Below, piece after piece: positions 36,375 to 45,554 of a stretch of 64,000 nucleotides of DNA. Source of the DNA: Acidobacteriota bacterium (GTDB taxonomy: Bacteria; Acidobacteriota; Blastocatellia; Pyrinomonadales; Pyrinomonadaceae). Made by a program: the position numbers and the translations under genes. The stretch is taken from contig JAEZIT010000097.1 of assembly GCA_023436495.1 (NCBI GenBank), positions 17,961 to 81,960 of the forward strand, given 5' to 3'. The stretch's first letter is position 1; each line of letters begins with the position of its first letter. A model generated the notes under the pieces. The model ran no database searches, was not told the origin of the DNA, and was given only the letters and a program-made list of their open reading frames with translations.

Positions 36375-37580
36375 ATGGAAAGAATTTCTGTAAAGCTTGG
36401 AGTATTATTGCTGGCGTTTGGTGTGGGCATCACATTCGCCGGCGTTTTTTATTGGAGCGCAAAGGCCGAGCGTGAATACCCTTGGCCCCCGTTTGTGCCG
36501 CCCGTCGAACAGCCCGAACACGTTGACCCGAACCCTCCGGCGAAAGGCGAGAAGGTGCTCGAGATGGTTTTCGTCCTGGACACGACAGGTTCGATGGGCG
36601 GATTGCTTGACGGCGCGAAACAGCGGATCTGGGGAATAGTCAATGAAGTTATGCAGACAAAATCGCGTCCCAGCGTTCGCGTGGGTTTGGTCGCCTATCG
36701 CGACCGAGGCGATGAATACGTGACACAAGTGCTACCGCTTACGGACGACCTGGATAAGGTTTACAGCCGCTTGATGGAACTACAGGCCGGCGGCGGAGGC
36801 GATACGCCGGAAGACGTGAGGAAGGCATTGGCGGACGGCGTAAGAAATGCCGGATGGACGCCGAATCGTAAAGGGTTGGCGCAGATGATCTTTCTGGTCG
36901 GCGACGCGCCGCCGCAGGAATATGCGAATGAGCCGGACGTATTTGCCACGACCGCCGAAGCCACGCGAAAAGGCATGATCGTGAACACGATACAGTGTGG
37001 CGCCCAGGCTGATACGAGAAAGGTCTGGGAGATGATCGCGCAGCACGGGCAGGGACGATATTTCGCGATCGCTCAGGATGGCGGCGTCGAAACGATCGAA
37101 ACTCCCTATGATCAGCAATTGTCCGACCTCGGGCGACAGATTGGCGGAACGTACATGGCATACGGTGATTCGGCCACGCGTCGAGAGATGGCGTCCGGAG
37201 CCGCCGCGACGGAATCGTCGGTAGCCAATACCGCGCCGGCGGCGGCAAAGGCAGACAGGGCCTTGAATAAGGCCCTGAACGCTACGGCATATCGCGGCGA
37301 CCTTATTCAGGATGTCGAGAACGGCAAGACGAAGTTGGATGAACTGAAAGCCGAAAATCTGCCAGAAGACCTGCAAAAGCTCGCACCGGCCGAACGCAAG
37401 GCGGAGATCGGGCGGCGGATCGACGAGCGGAAAAAGATCCGCGAACAGATACTGCAGATATCGAAGCAGCGAGAGGCTTTTATCGCCCAGAAGCGAAAAG
37501 CGGGCGGAAAGAAGGCCGGATTCGATTCGGCTGTGGCGGCCGCTTTGGCCGAACAGCTAAAGAAAAAGGGAATAAATTAG
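36375..37580 (+). CDS. membrane-anchored von Willebrand factor A-domain protein
   Basis: 401 residues. One N-terminal transmembrane anchor (about 7-28), a Pro-rich linker, and a VWA domain from about residue 60 with the MIDAS motif D69-T-T71-G-S73. LVAYRDRGDEY and LVGDAPP complete the fold. The last 140 residues are Ala/Lys/Glu-rich and helical, with a predicted coiled coil (RKAEIGRRIDERKKIREQIL). It probably faces the periplasm and binds a partner through the metal site. AGGAG precedes the ATG; a terminator follows. Confidence 0.85.
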   Translation: MERISVKLGVLLLAFGVGITFAGVFYWSAKAEREYPWPPFVPPVEQPEHVDPNPPAKGEKVLEMVFVLDTTGSMGGLLDGAKQRIWGIVNEVMQTKSRPSVRVGLVAYRDRGDEYVTQVLPLTDDLDKVYSRLMELQAGGGGDTPEDVRKALADGVRNAGWTPNRKGLAQMIFLVGDAPPQEYANEPDVFATTAEATRKGMIVNTIQCGAQADTRKVWEMIAQHGQGRYFAIAQDGGVETIETPYDQQLSDLGRQIGGTYMAYGDSATRREMASGAAATESSVANTAPAAAKADRALNKALNATAYRGDLIQDVENGKTKLDELKAENLPEDLQKLAPAERKAEIGRRIDERKKIREQILQISKQREAFIAQKRKAGGKKAGFDSAVAAALAEQLKKKGIN

Positions 37581-37596
37581 CGTTTCCGGCAATTAA

Positions 37597-37630
37597 GGCG
37601 GCGCGGGGGACAGTGCCCGCTCCGCCTTTT
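37597..37630 (+). terminator. intrinsic terminator of the VWA gene
   Basis: GGCGG-C-GCGGG pairs with CCCGC-T-CCGCC (37597-37607, 37616-37626), with one internal mismatch, followed by TTTT. Confidence 0.65.
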
Positions 37631-37712
37631 CCCGCGCCTGCCCATCTGCTTGCCGAATTTTCACCAAGCCTGTAATCTAAACGTCGGAAATATCGGAGTT
37701 TATCTAAGCATT

Positions 37713-38765
37713 ATGAAAAGATTCGCGATCGTTTTAGTTTTGCTGTTCGCGGTCGCCTTCGCGGCGTCGTGCGGCACCGGTGCGGAAGCAAAACGTGAGG
37801 GCTGTAATATTCGCGTCGGGATCGTTTTCGACATCGGCGGGAAGAACGATCGGTCATTCAACGCGGCGGCCTGGGAAGGCGTAAAGCGCGCCGAGCAGGA
37901 ATTGGATATCTGCCTGTATGATGTCGAGCCGGGAAATCCGACTTCGATCGAACCGGCGATGCGAGCGTTCGCCGAAAAGGGATTTGACCTTGTTATCGGC
38001 GTCGGCTTTGCACAAGGTCCGATAATGCAGAAGGTCGCGATGGACTATCCGAACATTAATTTCGCGATCGTGGATGGCGTGATCTTTGAGGCCGACGGCA
38101 AGACGCCGAAGCAGAACGTAGCGTCGCTGGTTTTTCGCGAACATGAGGGTTCGTACCTGGTCGGCATGATCGCTGCGGCGAAATCGAAGACGGGAATTCT
38201 TGGTTTCGTCGGCGGCATGGATATCCCGCTGATCCACAGATTCGAGACGGGTTATGAGGAAGGCGCGCGAGCGGTGAATCCGGATATAAGGGTGCTAGAC
38301 AATTACGTCGGCGTAACCGACGCCGCCTGGAACAATCCGGGCAAGGGGAAAGAACTGGCGCTGTCACAAATAGAAAAGGGCGCGGACGTGATATTCACGG
38401 CCGCCGGAAATTCGGGTTTAGGCGCGTTTGACGCCGTCGAACAATACGGCCGCGGGCCGAGCGGTGAAGCGAACAAATTCGTCATCGGCGTCGATTCCAA
38501 TCAAAACGCCGTGAAGCCGGGATTCGTGCTGACGTCGATGGTGAAACGTGTTGATAATGCCGTGTTCGATGTCGTCCAGGAAGTTTTGGAAGGGCGTTTC
38601 CAAGGTGGCTTTCACGTATTCGGACTCGATAAAGACGGCGTTGCGTACGCGGTGGACGAATATAATCGGGCCTTGATATCGCCGGACGTGATCGAAAAGG
38701 TCGAAGCGGCGAAACAGGAAATAATCGACGGGAAGATAAAGGTTACTGACGCCATGGCGAAATAG
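37713..38765 (+). CDS. BMP-family nucleoside-binding lipoprotein
   Basis: 350 residues. Lipoprotein signal peptide with lipobox FAASC (Cys20). The mature protein has the BMP/PnrA periplasmic-binding fold: [53 protein letters not shown] and [11 protein letters not shown]. Members bind purine nucleosides for ABC uptake. Followed 10 nt later by the matching ATPase. The start is preferred over an upstream ATG because it begins the signal peptide. Confidence 0.92.
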   Translation: MKRFAIVLVLLFAVAFAASCGTGAEAKREGCNIRVGIVFDIGGKNDRSFNAAAWEGVKRAEQELDICLYDVEPGNPTSIEPAMRAFAEKGFDLVIGVGFAQGPIMQKVAMDYPNINFAIVDGVIFEADGKTPKQNVASLVFREHEGSYLVGMIAAAKSKTGILGFVGGMDIPLIHRFETGYEEGARAVNPDIRVLDNYVGVTDAAWNNPGKGKELALSQIEKGADVIFTAAGNSGLGAFDAVEQYGRGPSGEANKFVIGVDSNQNAVKPGFVLTSMVKRVDNAVFDVVQEVLEGRFQGGFHVFGLDKDGVAYAVDEYNRALISPDVIEKVEAAKQEIIDGKIKVTDAMAK

Positions 38766-38775
38766 ACAAGGAACG

Positions 38776-40272
38776 ATGCTTGAACTTCGGAATATAACCA
38801 AAACCTTCGGGAATGTCGTTGCGAATGACGACGTTTCTTTCACCGTCCACAAGGGAACGATCCACGCTATCGTTGGTGAGAATGGGGCGGGGAAGTCGAC
38901 GGTAATGCGCATCGCGTATGGTTTTTACAGCGCGGATAGCGGTGAGATCTATTTGAACGGCCAGCCGGCGCAGATCAGAAATCCGCACGACGCGATCGCG
39001 CTCGGTATCGGGATGGTGCATCAGCATTTTATGCTGGTGGACACGATGACGGTCGCGGAGAACATCATTTTGGGAGCGGAGACGGGTTCGGCGGCAAACC
39101 TGGATCTGGACAAGGCGAACCGTGATATCAAGGCACTGTCAGATGAACTGAGGCTCGGCGTCGATCCCGAAGCCCTGATCGAAGAACTGTCGGTCGGGCA
39201 GCAGCAGCGCGTTGAGCTGTTGAAGGCGCTGTACCGCGATGCGGAACTGCTGATCCTTGATGAGCCGACGGCTGTGCTGTCACCGCAAGAGGTTGATGAG
39301 CTTTTCTCGATACTTCGGCGGATGCGTTCGCAAGGAAAGACGATCATCATAATCACCCATAAGCTGGACGAGGTCCTGGCGATTTCGGACGAAGTGACCG
39401 TAATGCGAGACGGCAAGGCGGTCGGCAACGTAAAAACCTCGGAAACTAACGCAAAGGACTTGGCAAGAATGATCGTCGGACGGGACGTGCTTTTGCGGGT
39501 CGAGAAGGGAGAAGCGTCGCCCGGAGCGACGGTGCTCAGGGTTGCGAATCTAAGCGTAGCAAGTAAACACGGCGCGGCACTGAACGGAGTGACGTTCGAG
39601 GTCAGATCGGGCGAGATCGTCGGAATCGCGGGGATCGAAGGCAACGGGCAGACTGAGCTTATAGAGACGATCGCGGGATTGGCCAGGGCCTCGGGCGGCC
39701 GGATCGATTTCGAAGGAAAAGACATTACGAACCGAAACGCACGCGAGGTCAAGGAACTGGGCATTGCGCACATTCCCGAAGACCGGCATAAACGCGGCCT
39801 GCTGCTGAATTCGGATCTGGCGGAAAATTCGATCCTCGGTGTACATTACCGGCCGCCGATCGCGGGTGCGGGCGGGCTGATGAATTCGGCGGCAGTGGAC
39901 GCGCGTGTCGGCGAGATAATCGAGAATTTTGACGTGCGGCCGCGAAATCCGGACCTTCCCGCACGGTCGCTGTCAGGCGGAAATCAGCAGAAGCTGATAA
40001 TCGGCAGGGAATTCGAACTAGATCCGAAATTGCTGCTCGTATCACAGCCTACGCGCGGCGTTGACATCGGCGCGATCGAATTCATTCACCGAAAGCTGAT
40101 AGGCTTGCGCGATTCGGGCAGCGCCGTGCTGCTGGTTTCGGCTGAATTGGAAGAAGTGACGGCGCTTGCTGACCGTTTGCTTGTGATTCGGGAAGGCAAG
40201 ATAGTCGGCGAGGTCGATCCGAAGACTACGTCGTTCGAAGAGATCGGGTTAATGATGACTGGCGGCGATTGA
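38776..40272 (+). CDS. double-domain ABC ATPase of BMP-type nucleoside uptake
   Basis: 498 residues with two nucleotide-binding domains. The first is intact: Walker [18 protein letters not shown] signature, [15 protein letters not shown]. The second has the degenerate Walker [18 protein letters not shown] and [15 protein letters not shown], as is normal in the RbsA/NupO group. It pairs with the lipoprotein just upstream. The two permease genes expected next are missing: a convergent gene starts 16 nt after the stop. Confidence 0.92.
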   Translation: MLELRNITKTFGNVVANDDVSFTVHKGTIHAIVGENGAGKSTVMRIAYGFYSADSGEIYLNGQPAQIRNPHDAIALGIGMVHQHFMLVDTMTVAENIILGAETGSAANLDLDKANRDIKALSDELRLGVDPEALIEELSVGQQQRVELLKALYRDAELLILDEPTAVLSPQEVDELFSILRRMRSQGKTIIIITHKLDEVLAISDEVTVMRDGKAVGNVKTSETNAKDLARMIVGRDVLLRVEKGEASPGATVLRVANLSVASKHGAALNGVTFEVRSGEIVGIAGIEGNGQTELIETIAGLARASGGRIDFEGKDITNRNAREVKELGIAHIPEDRHKRGLLLNSDLAENSILGVHYRPPIAGAGGLMNSAAVDARVGEIIENFDVRPRNPDLPARSLSGGNQQKLIIGREFELDPKLLLVSQPTRGVDIGAIEFIHRKLIGLRDSGSAVLLVSAELEEVTALADRLLVIREGKIVGEVDPKTTSFEEIGLMMTGGD

Positions 40273-40288
40273 TTGGGTGTTGGGCCGG

Positions 40289-40549
40289 CTATTTTTTCTT
40301 TCGCCGGAAGTAGAAATAAAGTGCTACTCCAATGACGGCATTGATCACCAGAAGCCCGTTCGTGACGATAAAGACCCAGTTGCCGACGAGATAGCTGTAT
40401 ACTGTAAAGCCGATCGATGCGGCAACCTGTCCGATGAACAGCCATTTCGAAACGCCCTCGACACGGCCGTCGCGGTATTGTTTATAGACCTGGGTGACGA
40501 GCGTCATCAAAAGGATCACCGAACTCGCCCACCCAATGATCTCTGTCAT
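40289..40549 (-). CDS. SemiSWEET-type transporter
   Basis: 86 residues, three transmembrane helices, the size of bacterial SemiSWEET half-transporters, which work as dimers to move sugars. Key segment: VTQVYKQYRDGRVEGVSKW. The Pro-Gln of the usual PQ loop is Thr-Gln here. The second helix pair is IGFTVYSYLVGNWVFIVTNG. Its ATG overlaps the aminotransferase stop (ATGA), so the two are translationally coupled. Confidence 0.82.
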   Translation of the reverse strand: MTEIIGWASSVILLMTLVTQVYKQYRDGRVEGVSKWLFIGQVAASIGFTVYSYLVGNWVFIVTNGLLVINAVIGVALYFYFRRKKK

Positions 40550-41757
40550 ACTTCGGTAGCGGAACGATGTTCGCCATTGAACAGACGTTTAAATCCGTCG
40601 ACCGCGCGTTCGAGATTTTCCATCGACGTCGCGTACGAGATTCGCAAAAACCCATCCGCGCCAAATCCTGCTCCGTCCGTGACTGCCGTATATGCCTGTT
40701 TCAGCATGTGTTCCGCGACGTCAGCGGACGTTTTGAATTCATCACCGAGCAATTCACGAACATCCACAAATGCGTAAAACGCTCCTTCGGGAACCGCGCA
40801 TTTGAATCCTCTGACCTCATTCAAAGCGGGGATCAGCCACGATTTGCGGCGTTCGTATTCTTCGAGCATCGTGTTGACCGCGGCGATCGAATCGTCGTGA
40901 TCGCGAAGCGCCATCGCGCACGCGTACTGCACGAAAGATGTTGGGTGTGTTGCGGAGTGGCTCTGCAGTTTTACGATCTCGCGCGTCCATTCGGCAGGCG
41001 CGATCGTATAACCGATACGCCAGCCGGTCATCGCATATGTCTTGGAAAAGCTGCCGGCGACGCAAACGAATTTCCTGAGTTCGGCGGGCAGCGTGGCCGA
41101 GCTGAAAACTTCGGCCGGCGGATAGACGAAAAACAAGTAACATTCGTCCGTGAGCACATAAACTCCTCGTTCGGCGCAGGTTTCGATGATGCGGACCATC
41201 TCGTCCTTCGGGATAACGCGGCCGGTCGGGTTGTTCGGTGAATTGACGATGAGGAGTTTAGTCTTGTCCGTTATGGCTGCTTCAACGTCTTTCGCGGTCA
41301 GGATAAAATCGGTCGGCTCGGTGTCGATGAAGATGCTGTTTGCTTCACAGAAATTTGCGATCTCTGGGAACGTCACCCAATAAGGTTTCGGGATAAGAAC
41401 GTCGTCGCCGGGGTTGAGTATCGTACAGGCAGCGTTGAAGAGCGCCTGTTTTCCGCCACATGCCGCTGCGACCTCGGATGCCGGGAACGTAGCTCCGAAT
41501 CGTTCGGCGTAAAATCCGGCGATCGAATCGCGAAAATCGGGCATGCCCGGGCTCGGCGTGTATTTGGTCAGGCCCATCTGCAGGCCTTCGACGGCGAAAT
41601 CCTTGATGAACGACGGCGTGTCGAAATCGGGTTCGCCGACGGTCAGGTCTATTACATCGTGGCCCTGCGAACGCAATTCAGCCGCGACTTGCGCGGCTTT
41701 CAGGGTGGACGAAGCATGCATTGACGAAACACGGTCGGACACGGGGAATTGACTCAT
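40546..41757 (-). CDS. class I aminotransferase, aspartate aminotransferase-like
   Basis: 403 residues. Fold-type I PLP enzyme: VIDLTVGEPDFDTP near the N-terminus, NSPNNPTGR substrate loop, the PLP lysine K239 in AGSFSKTYAMTGWRIGY, and a C-terminal FLRISYATSMENLERA with the carboxylate-binding Arg. Subfamily I-gamma, which includes thermophilic-type aspartate and prephenate aminotransferases; exact substrate not certain. The start at 41757 (MSQFPVSDRV) is chosen over an alternative 12 codons upstream. Confidence 0.92.
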   Translation of the reverse strand: MSQFPVSDRVSSMHASSTLKAAQVAAELRSQGHDVIDLTVGEPDFDTPSFIKDFAVEGLQMGLTKYTPSPGMPDFRDSIAGFYAERFGATFPASEVAAACGGKQALFNAACTILNPGDDVLIPKPYWVTFPEIANFCEANSIFIDTEPTDFILTAKDVEAAITDKTKLLIVNSPNNPTGRVIPKDEMVRIIETCAERGVYVLTDECYLFFVYPPAEVFSSATLPAELRKFVCVAGSFSKTYAMTGWRIGYTIAPAEWTREIVKLQSHSATHPTSFVQYACAMALRDHDDSIAAVNTMLEEYERRKSWLIPALNEVRGFKCAVPEGAFYAFVDVRELLGDEFKTSADVAEHMLKQAYTAVTDGAGFGADGFLRISYATSMENLERAVDGFKRLFNGEHRSATEV

Positions 41758-41820
41758 ATCAATAGATGGTAGCCTGTATATATTTTTTTGCAAGCGACCA
41801 AATGTGGGCAGACAAAAGGC

Positions 41821-42321
41821 CTAACGGGCGGACCCGGCAAGCTTTTCACGCATGCGCTCTTCGACCAATTCGGGGATCAGGCCTTCGACGCGGCCGCCTA
41901 GCAGGAAAACCTGCTTCATCAAGTTGGACGAAACGTACGAATATTCTTCGGCGGCCATTAGAAATACGGTCTCGATGGACGGTTCCAGCCTGCGGTTCAT
42001 TAATGCCATTCGAAGCTCGTATTCGTAATCGCTTACCGCCCGAATGCCGCGAACAATGGCCGTTGCACCGCTGTGGCGTGCAAAATCAGCGGTCAGGCCT
42101 GAAAAACTGCTGACGATCAACTCGCACCCGCCATTCTTTACCGTGGGAAGAACGGCTTCGATCATATCGATCCGCTCTTCGACGGAGAACATCGGGTTCT
42201 TTTCGGGGTTGTTCAGGATGGCGACGATCATCTCATCGAACAGCGGCAGGCTGCGCGTGATGATGTCTAAATGGCCGTTTGTCAGCGGGTCGAATGAGCC
42301 GGGAAAGATCGCACGTCGCAT
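41821..42321 (-). CDS. coaD: phosphopantetheine adenylyltransferase
   Basis: 166 residues. Nucleotidyltransferase motif PGSFDPLTNGHLDII (T/HxGH), RGIRAVSDYEYELRMALMNR and SYVSSNLMKQ are all typical of CoaD. It makes dephospho-CoA from phosphopantetheine and ATP. No Shine-Dalgarno is obvious. Confidence 0.96.
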   Translation of the reverse strand: MRRAIFPGSFDPLTNGHLDIITRSLPLFDEMIVAILNNPEKNPMFSVEERIDMIEAVLPTVKNGGCELIVSSFSGLTADFARHSGATAIVRGIRAVSDYEYELRMALMNRRLEPSIETVFLMAAEEYSYVSSNLMKQVFLLGGRVEGLIPELVEERMREKLAGSAR

Positions 42322-42399
42322 AATTTACGGATCAAACAGGTTCTGGCCGATAATGGCGAAAACGAGAAGAATGTAGCACAGATGATCGCCGCGGAAAAA

Positions 42400-43185
42400 T
42401 CAGAAGCGCGATGCGAGAAGGCGCCGCGCTTCGGCGACGTTGGCCTCGTGTTCGGCAACGAAGTCCGGGTTAGGCGTCATCGAGATCACTGTTTCGAGCT
42501 GTTTTCGAGCTTTGTCCTTCTGTTTCGCCGCCAGATAAGCCTGAGCCAGGTGAAGCTGAAGATTCGAATTATGCTGTTCGATGGTGATCGCCTTTTCCAG
42601 GTATTCAACCGCTTTTGAAGCCTTGCCGCCGGTCAGGCGGCTGCCGAGTTCGACTTGGGCAAGCGCATCATAGGCACTCGCTCCCTGATAATCGGGCTGC
42701 AGCTCGATCACTTTATTCATCGCTTCGCGAATGTCATCAACCGATCGGAGTCCGACGGTGATCGGGCTCATTCGTGCAAGCTCCCCCTGATTTGCTGCGT
42801 ACCAGAAATATCCGTCGGGTTTATCGGGCTGAAGCCGCATCGCGATCTGGCCGGCGGACTTTCCGGCCTCGAAGGTCTTTTCGCGTTCGGCGTCGTCGGT
42901 AAGCTTTTTACCAAGAAAATACGAGAACTTTGAAAATTTCCATTCGACCTCGAAATTGCGGGCGTCGGGGTCGCGGACCTGTGATAGAAGACGTACGGCC
43001 TCCTGGAGATTTCCGTCTATATTGCGGGCGCGATAGAGCTGCTCGGCTTGGTCGAGATTGGTGCGAATGCGTTCCGGAGGTAAGTTCAATTTGTGAATTT
43101 CAGTGTTTCCACCACGGAAGCAAGCCGCCAGTAAATACAATGTAATTACAATTGTAATTAAAATGTAAAGTTTTCCTATTCTCAC
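42400..43185 (-). CDS. TatT-like TPR lipoprotein
   Basis: 261 residues with a GTG start. Lipoprotein signal with LAAC lipobox (Cys22). The rest is helical repeat with TPR character, ending KAVEYLEKAITIEQHNSNLQ and KARKQLETVISMTPNP. It resembles the TatT (TRAP-transporter-associated) family. An 18-bp perfect palindrome (43143-43160) lies within the signal-peptide codons. No TRAP transporter genes are nearby. Divergent from the HAD gene. Confidence 0.75.
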   Translation of the reverse strand: MRIGKLYILITIVITLYLLAACFRGGNTEIHKLNLPPERIRTNLDQAEQLYRARNIDGNLQEAVRLLSQVRDPDARNFEVEWKFSKFSYFLGKKLTDDAEREKTFEAGKSAGQIAMRLQPDKPDGYFWYAANQGELARMSPITVGLRSVDDIREAMNKVIELQPDYQGASAYDALAQVELGSRLTGGKASKAVEYLEKAITIEQHNSNLQLHLAQAYLAAKQKDKARKQLETVISMTPNPDFVAEHEANVAEARRLLASRF

Positions 43186-43276
43186 GCCGTTAACGATACC
43201 AAAGCCCTTGTGATTCTGATATATTCATTCTTCGAATCTTCCGGACGAACGAGAGATAAGTTAGCACAAAAGGTGT

Positions 43277-43951
43277 ATGAGTAGAAAAGAAAAGGCGGCG
43301 GCATTTTATGACCTTGAAGGGACGCTGGTGAGCACGAATCTGGTGCATACGCTTGGGTTTTACGCACGCCGCCAACAGGGAGTTTGGCAGACGGTCAAGA
43401 AGAGCGCCGGAACGCTGGCAAAGCTGCCGTTCTTCGGCGTGACCGACCTGTATTCGCGCAATGTTTTTAACGAGGTCTTTTTCCGAAGTTACGAAGGATT
43501 CTCGCAGGACCGCCTGCGCTATTTTTCAGACGAGTTGTTCGAAGAGGTTTTGAAGCCCGCGATTTTTGACGGCACGCCCGAGCTGATCGCACAGGGAAAG
43601 AAGATCGGGCAGCGGCAGGTGGTGCTGACGGGAGCTCTCGATTTTACGATCGAACGCCTGATGGGCCATTTGGGAATAGACGATTTTGTCGCGAACCGTT
43701 TGGAATTCGTGAACGGATATGCGACGGGCCGTGTGCTGCCGCCGGTGATGGCTTCGGCGACGAAGGCGAAATGGATACGTGAATATGCCGAGAGGGAAAA
43801 CATCAACCTGTCGGAATCGTACGCATATTCGGATTCGATCTCGGACCTGCCGATGCTGTCGATCGTCGGGCATCCGGTGGCGGTGAATCCGGATTTTCGG
43901 CTGAAGCAAACGGCGCTGCAGCATGATTGGGCGATATTGGACCTTAAATAA
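43277..43951 (+). CDS. HAD-IB family hydrolase (SerB/PSP-like)
   Basis: 224 residues. HAD motif I is FYDLEGTLVSTN, so the usual DxDGT reads DLEGT, with Glu replacing the second Asp. Motif II is VVLTGALDFTI, and motif III/IV is YAYSDSISDLPML with both acidic residues. The cap is helical, as in phosphoserine phosphatase and the HAD-IB acyltransferase-linked proteins. Likely a phosphatase; substrate unknown. AAGGTG precedes the ATG. Confidence 0.85.
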   Translation: MSRKEKAAAFYDLEGTLVSTNLVHTLGFYARRQQGVWQTVKKSAGTLAKLPFFGVTDLYSRNVFNEVFFRSYEGFSQDRLRYFSDELFEEVLKPAIFDGTPELIAQGKKIGQRQVVLTGALDFTIERLMGHLGIDDFVANRLEFVNGYATGRVLPPVMASATKAKWIREYAERENINLSESYAYSDSISDLPMLSIVGHPVAVNPDFRLKQTALQHDWAILDLK

Positions 43952-44001
43952 AAGGATGCGGCGGGAGGTGAGATGAAATCCGCAACATCCTCGAAGCGTA
44001 A

Positions 44002-44958
44002 ATGCACAGAAAAACGGTAAAAGTTTGGGTGGTCGGGCTTCTGTTGGCGGTGTCGCTGCAGGCATCTGCGCAGATCGCGGCAGGGCGGCGTGCGTATTCG
44101 CCAGCAAAATCGTCATCGATCAGCAGCGAACGGCTGTTGAAAGATATCGAATTCCTTTCGTCTGATGCTATGCGCGGGCGCGTTTCGGGTTCGCCGGAGA
44201 TCATTAAAGCTCGTGAGTTTATAGCCGACCGGTTCAAGAGCGTTGGGCTTGAGCAATTCGGCAGCGGTTATTTGCAGGAATTTTCATTTACACGGCGACG
44301 CAGCGGGGAAAAGATCGCGGGCGCGAACGTCGTCGGGTATATAAAGGGAAAGAAATATCCCGAAAAATATATCGTGGTCACGGCGCATTACGATCATGTA
44401 GGCGTACAGAACGGGGAAATTTATAACGGTGCGGACGACAACGCTTCGGGAACGGCGGCGCTGCTGGCTTTGGCGGAGCGGTTCAAGAAAGAGCGGCCGC
44501 GGCATTCGATCATATTCGCTGCTTTTGATGCCGAAGAGCAGGGTTTGCAGGGAAGCCGGTATTTTGTTGCAAATTTGCCGGTCAAAAAAGAATCGATCGT
44601 CGTGAATGTCAACATGGACATGTTGGGGCGGAACGACAAGGGCGAGCTATACGCGGCCGGCGCGTTTCATTATCCGCAGTTGAGGCCGGTCCTGGAGAAG
44701 GTACAGAAATCGGCAAAAGTGAAGGTGCTGCTCGGCCACGACGACCCGAAACTCGGCCGTGACGATTGGACCGGACAGTCAGACCATGGGTCGTTTCACA
44801 AAGCGGGAATTCCGTTCATTTATTTCGGGGTAGAGGACCACGAGGACTATCACCGACCGACCGACGATTTCGAACGAATTCAGCCGGATTTTTATGTGAA
44901 GGCGGTGGAGACAGTATTGTCAACCTTGCACCTTTTTGATAGGCAGCTAGATAGTTAA
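44002..44958 (+). CDS. M28-family zinc aminopeptidase, secreted
   Basis: 318 residues with a signal peptide (cleavage after ASAQ). M28 ligands and catalytic residues are complete: H129 (TAHYDHVG), D145 (NGADDNASG), E178-E179 (DAEEQGLQG), D206 (NMDMLGR) and H284 (DYHRPTDD). It removes N-terminal amino acids from peptides in the periplasm or outside the cell. 51 nt after the HAD gene, probably with its own expression. Confidence 0.92.
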   Translation: MHRKTVKVWVVGLLLAVSLQASAQIAAGRRAYSPAKSSSISSERLLKDIEFLSSDAMRGRVSGSPEIIKAREFIADRFKSVGLEQFGSGYLQEFSFTRRRSGEKIAGANVVGYIKGKKYPEKYIVVTAHYDHVGVQNGEIYNGADDNASGTAALLALAERFKKERPRHSIIFAAFDAEEQGLQGSRYFVANLPVKKESIVVNVNMDMLGRNDKGELYAAGAFHYPQLRPVLEKVQKSAKVKVLLGHDDPKLGRDDWTGQSDHGSFHKAGIPFIYFGVEDHEDYHRPTDDFERIQPDFYVKAVETVLSTLHLFDRQLDS

Positions 44959-44969
44959 CTAACAAGCGA

Positions 44970-45545
44970 ATGAAACGACCAATCCTTCTTTCGATAGTTG
45001 CACTTGTCCTTGCGGTCATCCTCTCGTATGTATTTGGATTCTTTTATATAAGTGTATCGCCGCACAACACGTACCGGCTAAAAGAGAAGGAACTAAGACT
45101 TTTGAATGTCGCATTAATTAATTATAGGGAGCGGATCGAGTCGAATCGATTCGACGAAGTTAGAGACGATCTTTCAAGGGGACGACGAGACGCGTATTCG
45201 GAGAAAATTATCCTAAGTCACATAAATGAGAATATTACGGAGTTTGGAATGCCGAGTTCCTGGGAGTTATTCCGTTCTGCCCAACCGCAGAGAAACCTTG
45301 ACACCAATGAAACGGTTTACCATTTGGATTATCTGACCACATTTACGAACGGGGAAGTGTATGAGAGCTTTATTTGGCTGGTTACTGCTGAAGACGAGGT
45401 TCATTTGGTGAACACCGACCTTCATTTGCCGGACGCGACGGAATGGAGAATAGAGGCCCGGGATAAACAAAGAGCAATAATAAGTACTTACGCTAATGAA
45501 ATTACTATCCCCTACGCCGACCGCTACATTGAAATCAGATACTGA
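44970..45545 (+). CDS. membrane-anchored protein of unknown function
   Basis: 191 residues. One N-terminal transmembrane helix (about residues 5-28), then a soluble part with mixed strands and helices (RLLNVALINYRERIESNRF, YHLDYLTTFTNGEVYESFIW). No family recognised. Base composition is visibly more AT-rich than the flanking peptidase and LarA-like genes. It lies 11 nt after the M28 stop. Confidence 0.6.
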   Translation: MKRPILLSIVALVLAVILSYVFGFFYISVSPHNTYRLKEKELRLLNVALINYRERIESNRFDEVRDDLSRGRRDAYSEKIILSHINENITEFGMPSSWELFRSAQPQRNLDTNETVYHLDYLTTFTNGEVYESFIWLVTAEDEVHLVNTDLHLPDATEWRIEARDKQRAIISTYANEITIPYADRYIEIRY

Positions 45546-45554
45546 CAAGGAATT

